This document shows, one piece after another, positions 54,101 through 60,234 of a stretch of 64,000 nt of DNA. Source of the DNA: VXNE01 sp965208745 (lineage in GTDB: Bacteria > Pseudomonadota > Gammaproteobacteria > Pseudomonadales > Azotimanducaceae); NCBI GenBank assembly GCA_965208745.1, contig CBDBPN010000003.1:248001-312000 (forward strand), given 5' to 3'. Position 1 is the first letter of the stretch. Every line of letters starts with the position of its first letter. The notes under the pieces were generated by a model. The model had not been told where the DNA came from. It saw only the letters and a program-made list of their open reading frames with translations, and ran no database searches. Position numbers and translations under genes: made by a program.

Positions 54101-54269
54101 GTTCGGATATCGCCTGAACGACAACGTCTCGTTCATGGTGGAAGGCATCAACCTGACGGACGAGAACGTGTACTACTACAACCTGCTGGGCACCGGAAGG
54201 CGGGAACACCTCTCCAGCGCCATCCATGCCGGGCGCCGCTACCAGCTCGGCGTACGCTGGAAGATGTAG
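51114..54269 (+). CDS. STN-TonB-dependent receptor fusion
   Basis: This is a 1051-residue outer-membrane receptor. Residues 1-30 form a signal peptide, and residues about 35-112 an STN signalling domain (FRIEAQDLGSALNEFALQSG, then GSFKLRDALRRLLAGTSLEH). A second hydrophobic signal-like stretch follows at residues 123-150, beginning at an internal Met (51480) with its own ribosome site. The receptor then starts with a TonB-box-like EEIVVYGIRG and a plug (NLAEALQRISGVAIDR, then VSVRGLGPQFVQTTIGGR), followed by a 22-strand barrel. The plug motifs match the Caulobacter/Xanthomonas-type receptors (TIGR01782-like), many of which import glycans. The ligand is unknown. Confidence 0.88.
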   Translation: MRAAVARMHRRGACCAILLALSTVFSVASAHETEDTIRFRIEAQDLGSALNEFALQSGKEILFIEDAIAGKTSQRVAGSFKLRDALRRLLAGTSLEHRVNELDTILVGNNLDNRLEHGGKPTMTNNTSPQPLLASLGTALALAGSAAIAEEPAAGPQAAATADEREPLEEIVVYGIRGGLQQSLERKRNADHFVDAITAEDIGAFPDQNLAEALQRISGVAIDRKSGEGAFVSVRGLGPQFVQTTIGGRVAASNVAPGSHDGRGQTNTKSRAVGFHAFQSGLVQAVEIHKSPRADHVEGGLGGFVDIQPRKPFDLGERHLALSMDSTHNELADDTAPGVFALYSDVLSDTVGFMASAQWDNRVFRSDSFHQYGFLGDPRTVTIDGVEMTGYYPQQLLGELHITDRDRLNVSSALQWRPSDRVDVTFDVLYTDNSADEIDYWRSFRISQGHARITDATLMDDNGTGVFTMISTSGAGLFLQHATEEVNNESMNYGVNVKFQATDRLAINVDVSVSDTESPITNRDALMRNTRTQMTYRKNGSGRLPSMTTTSPVTDPSFFSVVKQSIQKHLVDDSNSQFRVDATYEFDGAWLETIQAGVRTYRQERRDRSRYLNSRAFLNQPITNFGGASPFPAESDFLDGLDMDFPSPILSPNFEALQETFTTRPDEIRAGRGFNTGTGKSLDEFTSGRYIEDLNHEDDGNAAYAMITFRGQVGDTPYSGNLGVRYVDNSTGSVGEITQPIHIDYSDPSSPEIILSPPEFVDIGHDYTEVLPSLNLRFDPREDLVVRFSVAKVLSRPRFLDLSPRLTVQPNPRTMRGGNGELDPTTAVQVDLALEWYFADYSIASIGVFTKSIEAFVQPEVVPTPFPGVIDPETNLPLVLTAFRPLNTGESDLTGIEVAFQRTFADVLPAPFDGLGVIANYTYIDSGSDFENEKTMASYSIPGLSEDTINFTVFYEKGPWSARVAYNYRDDFLDDIAGGFSGHPYFVDSYEQFDASFGYRLNDNVSFMVEGINLTDENVYYYNLLGTGRREHLSSAIHAGRRYQLGVRWKM
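51465..51482 (+). promoter_or_regulatory. Internal ribosome binding site and ATG inside the receptor gene
   Basis: GGAGGG (51465-51470), nine spacer bases and ATG (51480-51482) lie in frame within the STN-receptor gene. Initiation here would make a 929-residue receptor starting MTNNTSPQPLLASLGTALAL, without the STN domain. Confidence 0.55.
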
Positions 54270-54363
54270 TCACGGATCCGCGGGGCGGGACGCCGCAAGC
54301 CCCGGACCCCGCGAGACGCGCTGAAGTACGGGCACGTCGCGGGACACGACACCGGCAACCACG

Positions 54364-54390
54364 GGGGACATCGCGCGCCGCGATGTCCCC
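54364..54390. terminator. 12-bp hairpin downstream of the receptor operon
   Basis: Perfect stem GGGGACATCGCG / CGCGATGTCCCC with a CGC loop, 94 bp after the receptor stop and 20 bp before the sulfatase stub. There is no T-run, so termination strength is uncertain. Confidence 0.45.
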
Positions 54391-54410
54391 GGCCATGGGG
54401 TATACGCAGC

Positions 54411-54633
54411 ATGGGACCGGCGACCTTTCGCGGCGGGATCGGAACCACCTACGAGGATTCCGAACCGGACTGGTCCTCCACCGCCCCGCCGAGCGGCGCT
54501 CCCAACGCGCTCGTCATGCTCCTGGACGCCACCGGATTCGGCAACCTGGGCTGCTATGGATCGACCGTCGAGACGCCCAACATGGACGCGCTCGCGGCCA
54601 ACGGCCTGCGTTACAACAACTTTCAGACTTGGC
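54411..54633 (+). pseudogene. Truncated sulfatase N-terminal stub
   Basis: About 74 codons encode the start of an arylsulfatase-type enzyme: GAPNALVMLLDATGFGNLGC, then YGSTVETPNMDALAANGLRY and NNFQT. Normal sulfatases have Asp-Asp where this reads Asp-Ala, so one metal ligand is already lost. Similarity ends before the CxPxR formylglycine motif. The open frame continues to 54722 with unrelated residues, and no downstream sulfatase piece is found. It follows the TonB-receptor operon, suggesting that the operon once included a sulfated-polymer enzyme. Confidence 0.75.
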
Positions 54634-55941
54634 TTAGCTGGGCGCGGGCACTTTGCTCGCGCGCGCTCCGGGTCGTGGAGGTGCGCTCCCCGTACCGCCC
54701 GGCATGCCGGGCTCCGAGGTGAGGATGTGCCGCGTGAGGGAGGGTATCGGTGAGAAGTACCTGCCAGCGCCATCCTTGCTCAGGACGCCTGCTCCCAGCA
54801 TTGAATCGAATCCATGATCCAACGTGGGGAAGCGCTCATTCCAGTCCGCCTGCTCGTCCTCAGCACCACTGCGTAGGACGCGGCGGACCATTCCCCGCGC
54901 GTCCCGCTCGGGGATGGTGCCTTGCGGTACCAGCCCCTCGTGGAGCGCCCGGAGGACACGCGGCGGACAACCGGAAATCTCAATGCGGCGCCGGTAGTAC
55001 GCCTCGCGTGCGGCATCGGCTTTGACCATCGTTCCCTCAAGGCCGGCACCGGACAGATTTGGCGCCTCCATCTCGCTCAGCACCCGCCATGTTTCCTGCA
55101 GGTAGGTGTGCAGGTGCCGGGGCCATCCATCGGATGCTCGCGCCACGCACTCGGCCCATGCGGTGACGTTGGCTTCGCTGCCGTGCAGGCCATGCTCGAT
55201 CGCTTGGCGCAGGCTTCTCTCGACGCACTCTATGGCTTCCTCGTGGCTTAGGGCGCCTAGCGTGACGACGTTGTCGATGCGCGACAGATCCGCCTTCGCC
55301 AAACGCGCCTCGCTGTTCGAAAGTCCTGCGCACACAAGGAGTACGGGGATCGATGTCTGTGCGTGCAGATCCTCAAGCAGCGCAGATGCCGGCGTGTCGG
55401 GCTTCACCCCTTGGACCTCGTCGGCAAACACGACCACACGCCGCTTTGGATGCCAATCCCTGGACCCGGTGGTGCGGTGCCAGTCCGCTATCGAAGACGC
55501 ACTGACGAAGGCGGCGGGCGGCGTGGTCCGTGTCCGCGTACGTTCGCCGCCGACTCCTGCGAAGCGTGCCCGGAGCCTGCTGGTGGTCTGTGTCGTTGCG
55601 GCGTCCGCATAAGTCGGGGCGCCCGCCAACAGCGTCGCCACGTGGCCGTAGACCTCGTTGACGCCTTCCCATTGGCGGGGCGGGGAAACGAGCATGCAGG
55701 TCCCTGCGGACCTGTCGGCATCCCCGTCCAGGAGACCCGCCACATGGGACATCAGGGATGTCTTTCCGCTACCCGGCGCACCCTGTACGAGTACGGTCTG
55801 TGAGCGCTTGCCGTCGGGAGGAAGGCTTGTCGAGAGGCGCAGAATGTACGCAATCTCGTCGACCCGGCCCGCGAAAGCCCACGGGTCCGTACGCGCCCCC
55901 GTCGCCAAGCGGTCGGCCAGGAAGTCGTGGATGTCACTCAT
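54634..55941 (-). CDS. Stand-alone AAA ATPase of unknown role, possibly mobile
   Basis: This 435-residue P-loop ATPase has Walker A VLVQGAPGSGKTSLMSHVAG (near residues 47-66) and Walker B RVVVFADEVQG. A sensor-like VLLVCAGLSNSEARLAKADL follows, then a winged-helix-like C-terminal region. The overall plan resembles STAND/Orc- or TniB-type ATPases, but I cannot assign a family. Its base and codon use looks less GC-biased than the flanks, it has no operon partner, and its 3' end abuts the broken sulfatase. Those points suggest arrival by transfer. The last 27 residues read like junction sequence. The ATG at 55941 is preferred to one nine codons upstream. Confidence 0.7.
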   Translation of the reverse strand: MSDIHDFLADRLATGARTDPWAFAGRVDEIAYILRLSTSLPPDGKRSQTVLVQGAPGSGKTSLMSHVAGLLDGDADRSAGTCMLVSPPRQWEGVNEVYGHVATLLAGAPTYADAATTQTTSRLRARFAGVGGERTRTRTTPPAAFVSASSIADWHRTTGSRDWHPKRRVVVFADEVQGVKPDTPASALLEDLHAQTSIPVLLVCAGLSNSEARLAKADLSRIDNVVTLGALSHEEAIECVERSLRQAIEHGLHGSEANVTAWAECVARASDGWPRHLHTYLQETWRVLSEMEAPNLSGAGLEGTMVKADAAREAYYRRRIEISGCPPRVLRALHEGLVPQGTIPERDARGMVRRVLRSGAEDEQADWNERFPTLDHGFDSMLGAGVLSKDGAGRYFSPIPSLTRHILTSEPGMPGGTGSAPPRPGARASKVPAPS

Positions 55942-56078
55942 CGCAATGCCCCGGCTTTGGGCGCACAAGCCGATTATAGCCCCGGCAAGAGGTGCCGCCG
56001 CGCTGTCACCGCCTCGCCGTCATGGACCAGTCCCCCGCCACACGGGTCACCACGCGCCCCGTAGCGCGCCGGAGTCCG

Positions 56079-57287
56079 TCAGAACCGGTCGATGGGACGG
56101 CCGAACCTGGCGAGATAGTCTTCATGCACCGCCCGCTCGTAGGCGGTCATGCCCTCGAGGGGCAAGCTCACGGGCGCCATACCGTCGAGGGACGACTCGT
56201 AGATCGCCATCGCCATCTCGACGTCCTTGCGCCCTTCCACCCCGTATTCCGCGGGTTCGTCGCGGAGCGCCGCGTTGACGATACTCATGATCTCGGCCGC
56301 GTGGCCGACGCACCAGTCGTCGATGGCGTAGTCGCGAAAGGGGTTCTCGTGGACGATCTCGGTGTCCGTGTGCGCGACAATGCGCTGTAACACGTCCACG
56401 CCGTTCACCCGGCGCCGTTCCGTCGTGACGGGAACGTCCCGCCACTCCTCGCCCGCCACCACGCGCAAGGGAATTCCCGGCCCGAACGTGTCGTGGTCGA
56501 GAATGCCGCCCTGGCTACCCATGATCTGGCAGTACTTCTGGCCCTCCCCCAGGCGCGACGTCTCGTAGATTCCCATCGCGCCGTTCTCGAACTCGATCAT
56601 CGCGTGCGCCCAGTCCTCGTGGACGCGCCGGGGATCCGAACCGTACTTGCGCGCCGTGGCCGCGATCCGCCGGGGTTCGCTCCGCGCGTAGAGCCGCAAC
56701 TGCGACAGGCGATGCGCGCCCATGTCCATGCACATCCCGGACGTACGCCCGAAGCCGTGGATGGGTCTGCCCAGGCCACCGTAGGTCACGGTGGACTCGA
56801 AGGGGTCCCGGCGCTTGGGCTCGACGAAGTAGACGCGCACGATGTCGCCGAGCATGCCCGCGTCGATCAGCTTCAGGATCATGCGCTGCTTGGGCATGCG
56901 GAAGTAGTTCTCCGCCACCTCGAAGTGCACGCCGTTGCGGCGGCAGGCGTCGATGATGATGTCGCAGCAGGGCAGGGTCAGCGCCATCGGCTTCTCGACC
57001 ATGACGTGCTTGCCGTACTCCGCCATCATGCGCCCGAGCACGTGATGCGTCGGGTCGCCGGTCACGACGTCGACGACCAGGATGTCCGGGTGCCGGTCGA
57101 GCATCTCTTCGGCGCTGGTGTAGTGCGGCACGCCGTAGGTGGCGCCGCTCTCCGCGGCGAGGCGCTCGTCGAGGTCGCACAGGGCGACGAACTCGATCGC
57201 GCCGCGCCTCGACAATTCGCTGAGCGTCGGCAGGTGCCACCTGCGCGCCGGGTTGCCGCAGCCGAGCAGGGCGACTTTTGCCTTCAC
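56079..57287 (-). CDS. Gfo/Idh/MocA-family dehydrogenase
   Basis: This 402-residue NAD(P)-dependent oxidoreductase has an N-terminal Rossmann fold (VALLGCGNPARRWHLPTL, then VALCDLDERLA) and the family motif GKHVMVEKPMAL near residue 98. The C-terminal half is a beta sheet domain (GMCMDMGAHRLSQLRLYA). Members oxidise sugars, inositols or their derivatives. The GTG at 57287 overlaps the stop of the TIM-barrel gene by GTGA. With the isomerase and dioxygenase upstream it forms a three-gene minus-strand operon, probably for a polyol or sugar-like substrate. Confidence 0.88.
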   Translation of the reverse strand: MKAKVALLGCGNPARRWHLPTLSELSRRGAIEFVALCDLDERLAAESGATYGVPHYTSAEEMLDRHPDILVVDVVTGDPTHHVLGRMMAEYGKHVMVEKPMALTLPCCDIIIDACRRNGVHFEVAENYFRMPKQRMILKLIDAGMLGDIVRVYFVEPKRRDPFESTVTYGGLGRPIHGFGRTSGMCMDMGAHRLSQLRLYARSEPRRIAATARKYGSDPRRVHEDWAHAMIEFENGAMGIYETSRLGEGQKYCQIMGSQGGILDHDTFGPGIPLRVVAGEEWRDVPVTTERRRVNGVDVLQRIVAHTDTEIVHENPFRDYAIDDWCVGHAAEIMSIVNAALRDEPAEYGVEGRKDVEMAMAIYESSLDGMAPVSLPLEGMTAYERAVHEDYLARFGRPIDRF

Positions 57288-58159
57288 GCCCCCGCTCCCG
57301 CCGCGTCTCCGGGGGCGTCTCCCTTCCGAAAGGCCGCCGCGTGGCCCCGGAGCATCGCGACGCTCGCGTCCACCTGGTCCTCCGGCAGGCCATGCAGGAT
57401 GACCGGAACGTCGAAGGGCAGTCCACAGAGCAGCGCGACGTAGTGGGCGTAGTCGAGCTTCCCGGTGCCCGCCGGCAGGTGCCCCGCATCGCCGCCCCGG
57501 TCGAGGTCCTTGGCGTGGGCGATGGCGACGTGGTCGCCGAGCAGGTCGAACGCCTCGTCGAGCACCTCGCGCATGCGCGGCAGGTCGTCCTTGCCGAAGA
57601 TGTTGGCGGCGTCCATCACGACCTTCAGGTTCGGTGAGCCCATGTCGTCTATGAGGCGGCGGCTCTTCTTCGCGTCGCTCGCGACGTTGTTGATTTCCGG
57701 CTCGAACGCGACCTGCACGCCGGCCGCCTCGGCGACCGGGAGCACCTGTTCCAGCGTGGCGTGGAGCACCCCCCACGCTTCCTTCGACGCGTTGTCCGGG
57801 TGATGCCGCCACATGCTCTCCGGGTGACGCGACCCGGTGCAGGTCGCGACCACGGACGTGCCCGCCGCCCTGCAGGCGCGGACGATCGTCAACAGCCGGT
57901 CGATCGCCCGCTGACGTTTCGCGGGATCGACGTCGACCATGTTGGCGTTCCCGGCCACGGCGGCGACGACCATGTTCCGCCTGGCCGTCTCCTCCCGGAC
58001 GACGGCGCAGATGTCGTCGATCTCGTCCGCCAGCGGGCCCTTCGGGCGCGCCGAAGCCCAGTTGAACTGCAGGTGGCGAAGGTCGTGGGCGAGGATCGCG
58101 TCGAGCGTCTCCCCGAGTGTCGGGCGCGCGCAGTGGCCGGACATGATTCCTACTTGCAT
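57284..58159 (-). CDS. Sugar phosphate isomerase/epimerase-type TIM barrel
   Basis: This 291-residue xylose-isomerase-like (AP-endonuclease-2 fold) barrel begins MQVGIMSGHCARPTLGETLD. Metal-site segments include Glu in VQVAFEPEINNVA (near residue 150), Asp in LKVVMDAANIFG, and His/Asp in HVAIAHAKDLDRGGD. It resembles IolE/IolI or tagatose-epimerase-like enzymes, which interconvert keto sugars or inositol derivatives and often accompany Gfo/Idh dehydrogenases, as here. Its start is the ATG at 58159, 47 bp after the dioxygenase. Confidence 0.85.
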   Translation of the reverse strand: MQVGIMSGHCARPTLGETLDAILAHDLRHLQFNWASARPKGPLADEIDDICAVVREETARRNMVVAAVAGNANMVDVDPAKRQRAIDRLLTIVRACRAAGTSVVATCTGSRHPESMWRHHPDNASKEAWGVLHATLEQVLPVAEAAGVQVAFEPEINNVASDAKKSRRLIDDMGSPNLKVVMDAANIFGKDDLPRMREVLDEAFDLLGDHVAIAHAKDLDRGGDAGHLPAGTGKLDYAHYVALLCGLPFDVPVILHGLPEDQVDASVAMLRGHAAAFRKGDAPGDAAGAGA

Positions 58160-58206
58160 GGCGTGGTCCTTCCCGTTTGCGTGACGATCCGGCCGCGGCC
58201 GGACCG

Positions 58207-59280
58207 TCACGCCGTGTCCGGCTGGTTCATCAGCAGTTCGGTGAGCTCGCGTCGCTGCCTGGCGTCGAGTTCCTGGTAGACGGGACTCGCATGCAGCCGC
58301 GCGCAGGTGGGGCGCGTGTCCCGCTTCGGGATCACGTCCGCGGTCTGGAACGACATCAGCATCGCGCCGCGCTTGCGCCGGCTGCGATTGAAACCCGCCC
58401 GGTGCCAGGTCCTGGCGTCGTACAGCACGATGCTGCCGGCTGGCGCCTCCAGCACATCGGACTCCGGGCCGCTGTAGGGCCGCGCCGCGGGATCGCCGCC
58501 ATGCCGGCCCGGGTTCCACGCGGGCGGCGGGTTCGTCGGGGCCCGGTGCGAGCCAAGCTTGTACGCTGTCGCCCCGTTGTCCTTGCGGAAGTCCGAGACG
58601 CAGACGTTGCGCTGCACCGCCTTGATCGGGCCGTCCCGATCCGCCACGGGATTCCCGCCGACGGACGCGATGTAGGGAATGTCGGCGTGCCAGCCCTGGA
58701 CGCGCCGCTCGCCGTCGTAGGGCGGCAGCGCGGTAAGTCCCGGCGGATGCCCGAGGTGCAGGTCCCGGGTGCCGACGTACTGCCGGATCAGCCAGAGCGA
58801 TATCGGTTCGCTGATGGCCTTGCCGACGGCGCTGTGCTGACAGACCTTGGGACTGTCGTTGTTCATCTCGAGGTGCTCGTAGCGGTCCGTGCCCGCGACC
58901 CGTTGCAGGCCCTCGACGATGTCGGGCGGCAGGAGGCAGGTCAGGCATACCCAGCCTTCCCGCCGCAGGTGCTCGAGATACGCGCTCGGCAGCTTCTCCG
59001 GGCCGTGGCCGATCCGGAACGTGACGTCGCCCCCGCCGACGGCCAGCGTGCACGTGTCCCCGTCGATGTCGGCGGCGACGGTCCTGCCGGTGGCCACGTG
59101 ACGGACCCCGCCCGCCGCCCGGTCCCAGATCACGCGGTCGCCGGCATCGTCGTAGCGGGCCGGCGCGCCGTCCCCGTCGAGGCCGAGCATGGACCCGTCG
59201 GGGGCGATCAGGAACACGAAGTGGCGCCGGGGGCGTTCCGCCCGCACGACGCGCTCCTGGAACTCTGCTTCACCCTGCAT
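58207..59280 (-). CDS. Phytanoyl-CoA dioxygenase-family protein (long form)
   Basis: This 357-residue protein has about 95 N-terminal residues of non-catalytic beta region, followed by a PhyH-type Fe(II)/2-oxoglutarate fold. The iron ligands are visible in VQGWHADIPYIA (His-x-Asp) and ARTWHRAGFNRSRR (distal His with the 2-oxoglutarate Arg). It probably hydroxylates a small hydrophobic or polyol substrate. It is the first gene of the dioxygenase, isomerase, dehydrogenase operon. It is divergent from a second, shorter PhyH-family gene across about 180 bp. Confidence 0.82.
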   Translation of the reverse strand: MQGEAEFQERVVRAERPRRHFVFLIAPDGSMLGLDGDGAPARYDDAGDRVIWDRAAGGVRHVATGRTVAADIDGDTCTLAVGGGDVTFRIGHGPEKLPSAYLEHLRREGWVCLTCLLPPDIVEGLQRVAGTDRYEHLEMNNDSPKVCQHSAVGKAISEPISLWLIRQYVGTRDLHLGHPPGLTALPPYDGERRVQGWHADIPYIASVGGNPVADRDGPIKAVQRNVCVSDFRKDNGATAYKLGSHRAPTNPPPAWNPGRHGGDPAARPYSGPESDVLEAPAGSIVLYDARTWHRAGFNRSRRKRGAMLMSFQTADVIPKRDTRPTCARLHASPVYQELDARQRRELTELLMNQPDTA

Positions 59281-59462
59281 GGGTCCGATGCTCCGCGGTC
59301 GGCGGGGCGGGACAAGCCCCCGCCCTGTGCTACCTGCTATTCGACGTTCCGCCCCGCCGCATCCTCACCTCGTCGCCTCGGGAGTGGCCATTCCTGAGGC
59401 GGAGCGCGCGGACCACGTCTAACCTCCCGACACGCTTCGTTGCGCATGTGATGATACGCACC

Positions 59463-60218
59463 ATGTCGACACACCACTGGCAGCGGGACGGGTTGGCCGG
59501 TCCCTTCGAACTGGCGGACCAGTCCCGGCTCGACGCCGCGCGCGACGAGGTCTTCCGCCTGAAGGCCCTGCGGCGAGCGCAGTTGCAGGCGATCAGGGAA
59601 GGGACGGACGATCCGGGCGTCAACCCGTTGCTCGACCGGCACATGGACATCGCGATCCTCCGGGAGGTGTTCTTCGACGCCAACCTGCAGTCCGTCGTGG
59701 CGGAGCTCGCGGGCACGGACCTGTTCATCTGGAGGACCAACTTCTTCGTCAAGAGCGAGGGCACCGGACAGAACAAGTGGCATCACGATCGCCACTTCGA
59801 GGACGGCGACGCCCCGATCGACCTGTTCCACACCGGCAACCACTTCACCCTGACCATCGCGCTGACGGACATCGGCATGAACGAGGGCCGCATCGAGTAC
59901 GTGAAGGGATCGCACTTGCCGATCGATGCGTTCGACCGCGACATCCCGCGTCATATCGAGGAAGTCCCGGACATCGTCCAGGACCGGGTCACTCCCCTGC
60001 CCCTCAGGCGGGGCCAGTTCGTGCTGATGCACGGGTCGCTGCTGCACCGCAGCCGGGCGTTCGGCTCGGGCAACCGGAGGGTTTCGATGGCCGCCCGGCT
60101 CGCGCGGGCCGGCACGGCGATTCCCCCGTACGGCTCGGCCAATCCGGCCGGCGGCGCCCAGGCGCGCGCGGAGCCCAGGGTCTACTACCGGGAGTCCGGC
60201 ATATTGCCGTTCAACTAG
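59463..60218 (+). CDS. Phytanoyl-CoA dioxygenase-family protein (short form)
   Basis: This 251-residue Fe(II)/2-oxoglutarate dioxygenase has metal ligands in NKWHHDRHFEDG (His-x-Asp) and LMHGSLLHRSRAF (distal His). IEYVKGSHLP is the conserved turn and RRVSMAARLA carries the co-substrate Arg. The length is that of a compact PhyH protein. In-frame starts also exist at 59448 (GTG) and 59451 (ATG); I prefer the ATG at 59463, giving MSTHHWQRDG. It is divergent from the long PhyH gene and converges with the YejA-like gene 16 bp downstream. Confidence 0.82.
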   Translation: MSTHHWQRDGLAGPFELADQSRLDAARDEVFRLKALRRAQLQAIREGTDDPGVNPLLDRHMDIAILREVFFDANLQSVVAELAGTDLFIWRTNFFVKSEGTGQNKWHHDRHFEDGDAPIDLFHTGNHFTLTIALTDIGMNEGRIEYVKGSHLPIDAFDRDIPRHIEEVPDIVQDRVTPLPLRRGQFVLMHGSLLHRSRAFGSGNRRVSMAARLARAGTAIPPYGSANPAGGAQARAEPRVYYRESGILPFN

Positions 60219-60234
60219 GGCCGGGGGCGTCTCG

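Noticed and set aside
50364..54227. A 1287-codon open frame antisense to the FecR and receptor genes
   Set aside because: It is a high-GC shadow; all recognisable domains are on the plus strand.
54640..54722. ALCSRALR after the sulfatase stub, resembling the ALCSPTR active-site motif
   Set aside because: The Pro and Arg of CxPxR are absent and the flanking residues do not match; I treat it as chance after the break.
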